NCBI GenBank assembly: GCA_013399895.1
Contig: VXBA01001777.1
Location: 465,983 to 529,982 of the forward strand
Source of the DNA: Serilophus lunatus
Taxonomy: Eukaryota > Chordata > Aves > Passeriformes > Eurylaimidae
Reading direction: 5' to 3'
Length of the DNA stretch: 64,000 bases
The position numbers and the translations under genes were made by a program. Below the pieces are notes generated by a model. That model was not told the origin of the DNA. It saw only the letters and a program-made list of their open reading frames with translations, and searched no databases. Shown here one piece after another: positions 50,261-61,150 of this stretch (positions are counted from its first letter, which is position 1; the number at the start of each line of letters is the position of its first letter).

Positions 50261-51889
50261 GATGATCTGCATGGCATTTCTTCCTCGCAGCTTCCCGTCC
50301 TGTGTGCAGAGGGGGGTCTCATAATGAGGTTCGACCTCCCTTTCCCTGCAGTTTGACTTAGCAGAGGTTCCTCTTTAAAAATAGCTTCATTTCCCTGCTA
50401 GGACTTGCCGGCGAGAGCGGGCAGCCAGCCAGTCTGCTTCCCCACGGCCGCCAGCTCCACGGGCTCCGGGGAGGAGCTGGACCACAGGAGAGCAGCAACC
50501 AGCTCCAAGCCATCTGTCCATCTGTCGCGGGCCAGCAGGGTGGCAGCATCCCTGGGGGGATGGGGATGTCCTGGATCTGCCTGGCCATGAGTTATCCCTG
50601 CCCCATGCTGGCTGAAGGATTGCACCCCCAGAGACCTGCTTAAAAACAAGGCAGTGAAGAGAGAGTGAGATTCATTTGCTCGTTTTATATGTCTCTGCAA
50701 CCCCAACCAGCAAGTGCAGATGGGGCATGGGTGCTAAGGCTCACAATATATTCACCCAATTCCAGACAGGGAGGCAGAAGCAGCCTACATGCATCCCCAG
50801 GGGCACTGCACACCCTGTGTTGGCCCACTGGGAGACTGAGCATCAGTACACCAAGAACAGAGTCAAAAGCTTTTGCTTGCAAAAGGATGTGATCTGGGAC
50901 TTCCCTGCTTCATGGCAGCACCCCAAGAGCCCCTTTTCTGGGGGCAGGGATTTATTCCCATGGTGAGAGCAGGATCCCAGTGTAGGGTTCGTTCCCTTTG
51001 TAGCAAGGGATATTACCAAGAATAGGGTAAGATCCACACCACAGATATTGGGTAACTACAGCAAAAGGAAAATGTGCGTAAAGGAGACAGGAGAGCCCTG
51101 GAACAAAGGCTGACTCAGTTCCAGTAGTGCTTTGATTTATAGTGATTGAAATGCTCTGGGATGCTGCAAACTCACCAAGGTCATTGGGCCAGTTGTCAAA
51201 TTCAAGAGCCATGGGAGTTCTGATATTATTAGTTTAAAGCAGACCCAGGCTAATAAATCTGTCTTCTGAGCTCCTGGCTGGAGTGGGAAAGGGTGGAGGG
51301 GGAAAGAAAAGGTTATGTTCCCAGCAAGCATAACCCATGGCCAGCGTTGGGCAGTGACTGGGGACCAATCAGGTGAGGTGTGCTGAGTATCTCTATGGCA
51401 TTGCAGAGGGATCTCTCCATTCCCCTTCCCGTTTCCTTCACCTCAAAGGTATGACACGATTGCCCTTATCTGCTCTTGGATGGTTTTTGCATATTTCCTC
51501 TTGCCCCCCCATGTCTGATCTTCCCCAATTACAGAGACTTCAGAGAGGAGACCTGCCACTGAGACTCTTCTTCCTAATACCATCCTGCTTCTCAAAACTC
51601 ACCGATGCTTTTGGTCAGCATTGAGCAGCCTGAGCTGAAGGATAGAGTCTCTCCAAACCAATGCAGGAGGCTTTAACTGCAGCCCCATGTCCTATTTGTT
51701 CAGAGCTTTAAAGGGCACCAGAGGCCTGTGACTCTGGTGGCTTTGGCTTAGGATAGGAGGCTGCTGCTGGGTAATTCATTCCTGCAGTGGAAAAGGTTTT
51801 GCTTGCTAAGGCTGCTGTTCCAGATGACAGCAGGGGAAATTTGTCTCTTTTCATATTAATGGTCATTCCTTCCCTCCTTTATCTTCTTT

Positions 51890-52130
51890 TACATTTTCTT
51901 TCCATGTGGGATAAATTAAACAGCTTACTTTTCTATTACAGGTTATTAATATAAATTATTTATTGTTGGAAAATAATTTTAGGAGGTTCCCAACAGAAAC
52001 ACTTGCAGTACGCAAGGCTGTTTGTCAGCCTCCCACCTGAACTTCATTTATTCAAAATCCCAAATCTCAATTAAGGCCTTGAATTAGGGCAATAGTTTCT
52101 ACATCATCTACTTCGAGCAACACTAGGTAA
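51890..52130. promoter_or_regulatory. Possible conserved non-coding element in ATOH8 intron 2
   Basis: 'ggttattaatataaattatt', 'aaaataattttaggagg' and 'atctcaattaaggccttgaa' give many TAAT/ATTA cores in repeat-free DNA. Support is compositional only. Confidence 0.25.
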
Positions 52131-53706
52131 CGTCGTCCAGGCTGCAGAGACACCTTGTTCGTAGTTGCAATAATGGGCCAGATGTGAGGAGCTCATTATT
52201 GCTTAAGTAGGAGAGCAACTGTTGTAGTCTGGGACTGGTGGAGTGACTTTATCCAAGGACTTTGTTACTGCTGGGATGCAGCTTCATCTTGTCCTCCAGC
52301 AGAGCCTCCTCCATTGTATCCAAGTGTGCTGACCCCAACTCCAGGGTTCCAGCGTCCAGCAGACACTAGCATTTATTGCATGGACAATGACCTGGGTACT
52401 TCTAGTGAAATGCTCTTACTAAGTGAAACCCTGATGGGGCTGGGGCAGTCCTGTGCTTCCCAGGGTCTGAATGTGGCAGGAGTGGGTGGCAAGGTGAATT
52501 CTGGCTTCCCCTGCATCTTAACCTGGCATGGATGCTCAACTGTGATGGTTGATCTCACAGCAGATGCCAAAATGGTAGTCATAAAATAAGCTAAATAAAA
52601 TAAATACCAGTATGTTACTAGTATTTTGTACCTTAATGTTACAATATCTAGTGATGGAAAAGGAGAGGCAATACAGAAACAAACAGATTGAGGAAAAAAG
52701 TGTATTTCAGGACAAGCTTTAAGGAGTTTGACCTTTTAAGACCATTAGAAAGATGGCTGATCTGTCCAGGGACTTGGTGACTGTGTCCAAAGGACCTTCA
52801 GAGGCCACAGTGTACCCTGAAGAGCTCTTAAATGCACTGTCAAAAAGCAAGAAACCGTGTTTGGACTCAGTAAACAGAATCTTTTTTCCAAGTTTCTAAT
52901 GGCTAAGTTACTTAAAGGAGCATTTAGGAACCCACATGATGAAGACAGTTTGGACAACAGAGATGTGATCTCATGAAATCCTCAGGCCCTGAGGATTTTC
53001 TTCTGTTTTGAACTATGCTAACAATTGTTTGTGGGATATTTGCAGGGCTTATTTTAATGTTAAAGGGGGGTTAGATGAGGTTTTCCTTGTCTGAAGCTGC
53101 TGTGGTTTTAAGTTGAGCATTTTCCAATGGACCTGACCATAATATTCTGTAGCTCAGTACAATGATCCAAGTACATCTGCTGCAGCTGTGACTCACAGAG
53201 GATGCACAGGCTCATGGGACAGGTTGCAGTCCCAGAGGCTGAGCAGCAATGCACGCAGAAAAGTGAATACAACATCTGAAATGCAGTCATAAAGCCTATC
53301 TCCTGCACAAACCTAGCTTGTTGCAAGTCCTTTGCTCTCTGAGATCAGCTCCTGAAACTGAAAATATAACAAAAGACTGCAGGTCTTATCAAAAGCTAGT
53401 ATTGCCATCATTTATAATTCTTTTTTTTGGTAGGAGTTGGAATCAGTACCTAATCACCGTGTTGTTTTTCCTTCCCAAACCTTCCTCGTCCTCTCTGTCT
53501 GTGGATCCCCCTCCTTTATGCGGGCTCTGACCACCATTGTGGCACCTACAGATGGTTCTTCTTTGAGCCCAACTCTTAAAAATCACCACTCCGGGGCCAG
53601 CAGTCCCTGAGGATGCCCCAGTGTGCGTTAGCGACACTTGTCCATGGAAGGAGCCAACAGGACACCCTGTGTTCCCTGTTCTGATGGTGCATCTTTCTTT
53701 TTCCAG

Positions 53707-53712
53707 GAGTAA
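53707..53712 (+). CDS. ATOH8: ATOH8 coding exon 3: last codon and stop
   Basis: After the acceptor CTTTCTTTTTCCAG the sequence reads GAG TAA. Joined to exon 2 in phase 0 this adds one Glu and stops the protein, giving a C-terminus of KKRKE, the same ending I know for mammalian ATOH8. The agreement of acceptor, phase and final residue is the evidence for this tiny coding part. The remainder of the exon is 3' UTR. With the 39 and 64 codons of the other exons, 104 residues of the protein are visible in this window. Confidence 0.88.
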   Translation, partial: E

Positions 53713-54448
53713 TAATGAGGAAAGGAGGATTTAGAAGAGCTTCCAGCCAGAGTTACATCTGGTCTTGGCGGAGGTTGCACGATCCAGATGAAGACTGCAA
53801 GCAGCTTTTTTGCAGAAACCCCTTTTGGAGATGACGATTGGCCAAGGAACTTTCTTAATCTCTGGAACAGAAAGGAAAAAAGGAAAAGAAAAAAAAAAGC
53901 AAAAGGACAGGGATGCTTCTTATTGTTGTTAAGCCAGCCACCTTTTTAGTACGTGCAATTTATTTAGCACTTTTCCCTTTGCTTAACTGGGAAATGTTAC
54001 CCTCTCAACTCATGTGTACAGTAATTTTTGTTGTTGTTGCTGCTGTGGTGCCAAAGATTTGATGGAGCTTCTGCACTGTGTCTGATTTTTGCCTTAATGT
54101 TAAATCTTTGAGCCAAAGAAAAGTCAGAGGTGCCATTCAGATCGTGGCGAGCAGGCCAACCAGCTGTCGGTGACAAAGCCCAATTTCTGAATCCTTCTGT
54201 GAATTGCCTCTTATTTCTTCTGCCTGCACTTCCCTGCCTGCAGCCCTGGAGCCAGCATTTGGTGTGGGCAAGAGCTGGGACAACATCAAACCATGCTTTG
54301 GCATTCAGGTTTGCTTCTTCCGTTGAGCTACTCCGTAGTTCTGCCTTTTTGGGCAATTTCCTGATGTTCCTGCCTGTGTGACACATGCACAGGGTAGAAA
54401 TACTGACACGAAGTCAGAGCTGAAACAGGAGCTATGAATTTTTTTTTT

Positions 54449-54462
54449 AATAAAGAAATAAA
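54449..54462 (+). terminator. Candidate proximal polyadenylation signals of ATOH8
   Basis: Two AATAAA hexamers overlap an A-rich stretch directly after a run of T. A T-rich segment lies about 110 bases downstream, which is farther than usual for a downstream element. It is one of two candidate sites. Confidence 0.4.
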
Positions 54463-55323
54463 ATTAAACCAGCAAAAGCAAAGTGACATGTAATGCAAAG
54501 AAAAAAGGAAATCATAAGAAAGTTCAGCTAGGCAGAACGAAATGCAGCAAAATGATGCAGGCAGCATTTCAGGTTTGTGAAGTCATTTTTTCTGTGGGGT
54601 TTTTTAAGTGGTCAGAAACCCGTGTAATGCAAAAGCATTTGAATCCTATACTGTACCTTTCACTTCAAATTGAAGTAAAAAAGAAAAGGAAAAATATGGA
54701 GAAACATTTGCTTGGAGTAAGCAGACTTTATAGGTAATGCAGTTTGTATGCAAGACATCTTCTAATGACGGGGGGACAGAGCTCGTTGTTCAAGTTAAAA
54801 AAAAAATGGGTTTCCAAATGAAGAAGATCAACGTTTCCTACTCAAGGGTAAATGTGATTTATGAGGCCAGATTCACATCCTGGCTACATCAGCATGAATC
54901 AGGTTCCTGGGTGTCTGACTTACTCCAGTGTGGATCTGGCTGGGCGTCGCCAGGTGCTGGGGCACACGAGGGGCTGGAGCAGGCAAGAGTGAGTGGGAAG
55001 GGGAGGGAATAGCCTCTGTTTTACTGACATGAATATACAAAACTTGAACTCCTCAGTGCCTGCCTATTTATTTCCCAAGCTGAGCAATTGGCAGGTGAGC
55101 ACCGAGCTTGGGAGCTGCTATGCAAAACCTGAGCTTGCCAGAGCAGGGTCTGGGTCTGGACTGCCAGGCTGCTCACTGCCAAGTCCCCCGGCTCCTGGTG
55201 AGCTCAAGCTATCTTCTACCTGGTTTCTGGAACACATGGGGACAGCTGTGTCCAAGGCTTCTCCCAGGAGCTCATTATACTGCTCACCCCTCTACTCTCA
55301 CTGCTGGTCATTATTAGCAGCCC

Positions 55324-55329
55324 AATAAA
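55324..55329 (+). terminator. Candidate distal polyadenylation signal of ATOH8
   Basis: A single AATAAA hexamer is followed closely by T/GT-rich sequence (about 55334-55365), the usual arrangement for a vertebrate cleavage and polyadenylation site. It is about 1.6 kb after the stop codon. Confidence 0.45.
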
Positions 55330-55345
55330 ATACGTTTTTAGATTG

Positions 55346-57483
55346 TCATTTGTATTTCTTTGTTGAAACACAGTTTTTAACCATGTCTTTATTATAAACA
55401 TTAAAGCATGCTTTTTATCTTATAATGGGGAGAAGGGCTGAGCTCACGAACTGCAGGAAACACTCCAGGGCTGTTTGCACCCATGTCAAAGGATTAGGCT
55501 TGAAGTGCCTTTGTTTTCAGGAACCAGCAAACAACTGGACCTCATGCGTGTGGCCCAGCCAGAGAGAACAGTGAGAGAAGGGAAACTGGAAGGCAGTATT
55601 AAAAAAAAAAAACAGCCTCACAAGATGGCCTGAAGGAGGAACTGCAGGTTTTGTGTGGGCCATGCTGCAATTCTCCTATCTGAATTTGGAGCAAGAGCAA
55701 TGGGGACAACCCCATGTTGTCCTGGTACACACAGGCTAAGGAAACCCTGTGAGCATTGCTTTCAGCAGAGTGAAACATGCCAAGCATTTTTAGGTTGAGA
55801 AATACCATCATATCATAGTTAGGAGTTCTGCAGTGGCTCTCACTTTGAGAGAGTTAATAATTATCAGTAAGGCAAGGTCTGCAAGGAGAGTCAGCGATGC
55901 AGCTGATATGCCTTTTTTTTTTTTTTCCTTTCAATGCCTGTTATAGATAAGGAATTTACTGCAAATATATAATCACAAGCTGGGCAGAATCATTGAGTTG
56001 CGATTGAGGCTTTAGGTCATGTAGTATTCTTTGTCCCCCCGCTTAGGGAAACATTAACTCAGGGGATCAAGTTGCTCATTTACAAATTCCCAGATTCACT
56101 TTCCTTGAAAAATCCCTGCTATTCCCAACCTCCAGTAAATGCTGGAAGAAAGGTAGTCCCTAGAAGTTGAAAAAATAAATTGGTTTGCCTGGTTTAACTG
56201 AGCAAGGCTCTCCAAGAGGCTGTGTGGGTGCTTTTGTATCACAGCAAGAAGGTCAGGCGAGGTGAGAGAGGCAGGAATGCCACCCCTAACTGCCCTGTGC
56301 GTCCCAGACCAGCTCCATCAACCAACTCAGACAACAAGCGTCAGTGTTTACCAAAGGGTGGCAAACATGTGAGTTTGAACACCGTCATTGAGGTGACACT
56401 TTCCTGGCTGGGCAGACACCAGCATCAGCGGAGGTACAGAGCTGACCTTACCTCACTTGTCCCCTCTCTGAGTGATCGCTGTCCTCTGCAGATAACGAGG
56501 GAATGATGTTTGTTATCATGCTGGAAAAGCAAAACAGCTCTCATGTTGTCCTCCCCAGGGTCAGCAGAGCCAAAACCTTTGCTCCTAGTTGGCGCCAACC
56601 TCCAGCTCCGCGTCTTGGATGGCAAGGCATGAGAGCCCTGGTAACACGGCCCCCACAAAGGATGACAGCTCCTCTCAACTGACCATGACCCACCAAGGGA
56701 CAGAGGGGAGATGATGTTCGTTATGTAAAGGGGATGCTGAGAGGCCAGTGGGATTTATTTGGGCTTTTCCCAGATGCTGAATGCCGTATTAAGCCAGAAT
56801 AGCATATTTAACCAGAAATCACACTCCAAAACAGTAATATTGCCTGGATGTAAAGCACTTGTGCCATCGCTGATGCTGCATCCACTGCACAGCTGTGTTG
56901 TGTGAAGTGCATCAGCATTTCCCCTTAATTCTGATCTAACAACTGCTGGAGGAATTTAGCAGCCAAGGAAATACCCAAGTCAAGGACCAAGGTGAGGATC
57001 ATCTTATAAATGTGACAACAGTGCCAGACTTGTTCCAAGTACTGCACAGGATTCACAGCCGCAGTCACTATCCACTTGCTTGTTAAATAAATATCCTTGC
57101 AGCTGCCGAGTCCTTCTTGTAGGAGGAATTCTGTCCTGCCAAAGTGATTTTATCCAGCCGTACAAGTACTGATGGGCCATCCTGAGTGGGAGTATTTCTA
57201 CTGATGTGGGGCAAAGAGGGAAGGAGGTCCTGCACAGACACCTCTAAATGCAAACATTTTCAAGCCAGGTTTTATATCACCCCTTACATAACCCCTGAAG
57301 TTCCCGGGGGTTGAAAGGCTGTCTACAAAGTCTCAAAAATAATGTGTGTAATGATCTGCCCCATAGAGCCAGATTTACTTCTTTCGAGGGTTTACTATTG
57401 CTTGTGGGTGGTGAGATCAGTGGATATGCAGGGGAGCAGTAGTGTCAGAAGTAGCTATTAGGACCTGAAGGAACAGCATGAAG
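55346..57483. other. 3' intergenic DNA, nothing recognised
   Basis: The DNA is unique-looking with an A run at 55600 and a T run at 55913-55927. No exon or repeat is recognised. Confidence 0.5.
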
Positions 57484-57724
57484 CTGTGTCAGGGGAGGTT
57501 TAGGTTGGATATTAGCAAAATGTTACCCAAAGGGTAAAAGAGTGATTGGACACTGGAACAGGCTCCCCAGGGAAGTGGTCGTGTCACAAGCCATGAGTTC
57601 AAGAAGCGCTTGAACAACGCTGTCAGGCACACTGTGTGATTTTTGGGGTTGTCTCGTGCAGGGCCAGGAGCTGGATTTTGATGCCCCCTCCCCCCCTCAG
57701 GATATTCTACGGTTATATGATTTG
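57484..57724 (+). mobile_element. CR1 LINE 3' end
   Basis: 'gtcaggggaggtttaggttg', 'ggaacaggctccccaggga', 'tcaagaagcgcttgaacaa' and 'gcagggccaggagctggatt' form a CR1 3' end, finishing in 'aggatattctacggttatat'. This subfamily is distinct from the 17325 and 37700 copies. Confidence 0.93.
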
Positions 57725-60700
57725 TAGACCTCTGTAAATCAACCACATTTGCATAACAACCCTTGCCAGGCTCAGCTGAGCACCTCCTTCCCTCTCTGAC
57801 CCATATCAATAGAAATACTCCCACTCAGGATGACCCATCAGTACTTGTATGGCTGGATAAAATCACTTTGTCAGGCTGCTTCTACCATTCCTCCCATTCA
57901 TCATCTCTGTTCCAACTGGGATATTTCCATACCAAAATAGTATGCCACAGGCAAAACAGAGACTTCTGCCCAAACCAAAGTAGACAATTGCAAACTAGAT
58001 GCTGTTGATAACTCCCAACCATGTGGCCCTGAAGATATGCCTCAGGACATGTGTCTTTTATCTCCTATTGTCACTTTAAGGTACTGGGGTCGTGGCTGAC
58101 TATTGTTCTGCTGCTGTGAAAAAAAGGGGGCCCAACATTGTAAATCCAAGTTAGTGTTGGCAAAGGTGCTGGTGGGTTGCTGTAGACAAAGCCCAGAAAG
58201 CAGGTTAAGCTGTCGGCAAAGGAAACAAATTTCAGCCTAAACCATGCAGCAGATATAAATACTTAGATGTTGAAACAGAAGTCACCACCTGAACTTTTTT
58301 TTGTAGCAGTATGGAAAAAAGAAATCTTCATTGTTTCTGCCCTTCACCTAGCTGCCCCTCCATGCCAAGGACTGAGATGCATCTTGCAGTGCCAAGATGG
58401 CAATGCTTAATCAACACACTAACCAATGTGTGTCAACCCAAATCACTCATAAACCCATATGCATCAACCCAAATCCCTCACAGAGCTGCCTGCAAAGGTC
58501 AGGAATGGCCTTGAACCCCTTCTGTGTCCTTAATCCACACCCAGGGATGTCTGGCAGATGCCAGAATTGACACTTTCTCCCTACAAGGTACCCACATTTG
58601 GCAGGGATCAGCAGTCACCTTTCAGGAGAGGTTTACAGTTCCTCAGAGCACTTTTATTACAAACCTTGGGCTGAGCCCAGCTCTTCCTGATTGTGCTCCA
58701 TGTGCACAGCTTACCTGGTGACCTGCTGAACCAAGTATGTTTGCCGTTGCATTTTATAGGGTTCCTTCCCTTCGTCTGCAATTCTGGGGTCTGAAGAACC
58801 ATCCCCTCCTCCCATATCTAAGTAGGACATCCATCACATAAGCAAGACAAGGTGGATCCCTCTTCCTGAGTTATTGCTTTGATGAATACAATTGCCATAT
58901 ACAAACAGTAAAAAAGGGGGTTCTGCCTTGTTTTTTGAATGTGATATTCCATGGACTGAACCGTATTTCAGTGGAAATTTCCTTACTCCCACCCCTGCCC
59001 TGCTACATGTCACAGTGGCACCAGTAACACTGCAGCTGTAAGATGTGTATTGTCTCTATTAGTGACTGTATTCACTCAGTCCATATAAAAATATCAGCAC
59101 AGTAACATGAATGATTTGTGTAATGATGTATTTGCTGCTATTGGGATCTAATATGTTATGCCTGTAATTGCATCCTATGCCCCATATAATAACCTTGGAA
59201 TTGCTGTGTAAATTTTGGGTAATTACAGAAAACTATTCAACAAACAGGTCCCCCTAGACCAAGTTCAGCCTTCACTACCAGGAAATAACCATTATTAAAG
59301 GCTCTGCAGTAGACAAACTGATAGCCTGAAAGCCAGAAGCCTTCTGAGTACATAGCAGTAATGAAGGGGGACAAATAAGCACTTCAGGGGAGCAAGAGAA
59401 GTATCAGTCCAGTTAGTGTTATCCCTGAGGAATATTTCTTCTAACTGATTTAAGGAATACTCTAGAAAAAATCCAAGGCACCTCCAGTAGGTGCAATTTT
59501 AGCTCCAAGCAACACAAACTCGTTCAGATGCAACTGCTTCAAAGGATTTAGAAGCTCATCATTAAAAAGGGAAGTTAACATGCTCTCATCTAGATTAAAA
59601 GTCTGCCAGAGGTCATTACAATTTAATGCATACTCAGGCTTTTCTAAGTAGGCTGGAAACATTGACATTGATTAAACTTTATCCTCTCCTTCACAGATCC
59701 AAGAACTTTTCCATATTTCAATGCATTTTTTTTTAGTGAAGCTGATCCTTCCCCTCCTCACTGCAGTATCTGTACATCTTCCATCTAAAATCAATAGCAA
59801 TAGCAGGGTCCCCTGTGGGCTTCTTGCAGTTGTGAGCGTTTCTCCCAAAGATGGGACGTGATGAGAAGAAATGAGATCAGCCATTTTTATGGCTGAGTGA
59901 ACAGTTACAAGCTATGAGGGCTTTCTCATGGTCATGAACCTCAGAACAACTTCTGATTGTTTTAATTTCACTGCAGCCTTCCAGCTTCGTCATCTATGCT
60001 GCCAACTTCTATTAAGGTTCCATTAAAAGGCAATGAAACACGGGGCTTTTTACAATACCCTTGACAGAACAATTTCCCTTTCTGGATGCAGTAAAAATTT
60101 TCAGCCAAAAATGCAACTTTTTGGTTAAAAAAAAAAAAGAGAGAGAAGAAGAGACAATTTCAAGTAGATCAAAATATTTTATAAAATGTTGTCAGACTGT
60201 CTGAGCCAGAAATAACAAATCTGAAAAGGTTAATTTTCAAAGCAAAACATTGATTTTTGCTCTCTGCCTATCATGATTACATTTGTTTCCACTTGCTTAT
60301 GAACAGCCCTAGCTATCAGACAATGTTTCATTTTGTGTAGAGCTATGTTTTGTTCAGATCAAAATGTTTTCCACAACACTTCATCATTGACAGCGTTCAG
60401 TAATTGAATTTTACTGCTATTAGTTGTACCTTTTCCTTCAAGGAGCCTACATATCTTCACTTTCAGTTTAACTGCACTTAGCAACAGAGAGAAGGACAAA
60501 TGCTGCCCTCAGATATATCTAACTGGGAGAATTCAAACAAGTCCTGATTGAAGCAAAACTTCTTATAAAAGGCAAGGGGTCAGTGGAGTATAAAATTTAA
60601 CCTTAAGATGCACCTAGAATAAGCTTGCCCAAGACACTGTTTTAAAAATTTTAACCCACCATTTAAAAATTTTAGCATACCAATAACTTAGGAAATTTGT

Positions 60701-60931
60701 GTCCTTTCATATCAATATTGAAGCGACAAATGTGATCTGGGGGCATCCATGCATGCATTTGATCTTCCTGAACTTCATGGGATTTATGCATTAAGCACAG
60801 GACACCAGTTTGCCATCCTAGTGACCCAGTGTGAAGGGTGGGGTTTGTGCAATGAAAGCTCATGTAGCTTCAAATATTGGTAGATAATAAAACTGAGTTC
60901 CTGTCCCCATGACGTGTTGCACTGAAACAGA
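57725..60931. other. 3' intergenic DNA between two CR1 copies
   Basis: The DNA is mostly unique. It contains a short imperfect duplication near 58433-58495 ('tcaacccaaatc' twice, 31 bases apart), a possible conserved element at 59090-59240, and an AT-rich stretch at 60050-60440 that may be an unidentified old repeat. Confidence 0.5.
59090..59240. promoter_or_regulatory. Possible conserved non-coding element 3' of ATOH8
   Basis: The stretch has balanced, repeat-free AT-rich sequence with 'tgtgtaatgatgtatttg', 'cctgtaattgcatcctatg' and 'ttttgggtaattacag'. Support is compositional only. Confidence 0.22.
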
Positions 60932-61150
60932 GAGAATCATAGAATCATGAAGGTTGGAAAAGACCTGCAATATCATCAAGTCTAACTTTTGAGCAAATAA
61001 CACCATGCCCACTAAACCATATTGTGAAGTGCCACCTCTACTCATTTTTGAGCACTTCCAGGGATGATGAGTCCACTACTTTCCTTTCAGGGGAGCCCGT
61101 TCCACTGCTTAACCACTCTTCCAGTGAAGAACTATTCCCTGATATCCTGG
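60932..61150 (-). mobile_element. CR1 LINE 3' end, reverse orientation
   Basis: 'agaatcatagaatcatgaag' and 'ggttggaaaagacctgcaat' begin a reverse-complement CR1. 'aacaccatgcccactaaacc' and 'cttccagggatgatgagtcc' follow. The match fades at 'gaagaactattccctgatat'. Confidence 0.93.

Larger units (their letters stand above)
45340..53706 (+). other. ATOH8 intron 2
   Basis: The intron runs from a GTATGT donor to a TTTTTCCAG acceptor, phase 0. I recognise no CR1 copy in it, in contrast to intron 1. It holds several repeat-free AT-rich blocks that look like regulatory elements, a diverged ~83-bp tandem array at 46511-46763, a (TTG)5 run at 47765-47779, and a CpG-containing block near 49030-49400. 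The lack of recent insertions is consistent with, but does not prove, selective constraint. Confidence 0.85.
53713..55345 (+). other. ATOH8: ATOH8 3' untranslated region (end uncertain)
   Basis: The sequence after the ATOH8 stop has no long coding frame of recognised kind and includes A-rich and GTT-rich runs. AATAAA hexamers occur at 54449-54454 and 54457-54462, about 0.74 kb after the stop, and again at 55324-55329. The last is followed within 50 bases by T- and GT-rich DNA, which suits a cleavage site. The 3' end could be at either place, and I cannot choose without transcript reads. A 39-codon frame at 53715-53834 overlaps the start of the UTR and is listed in the findings. Confidence 0.55.
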
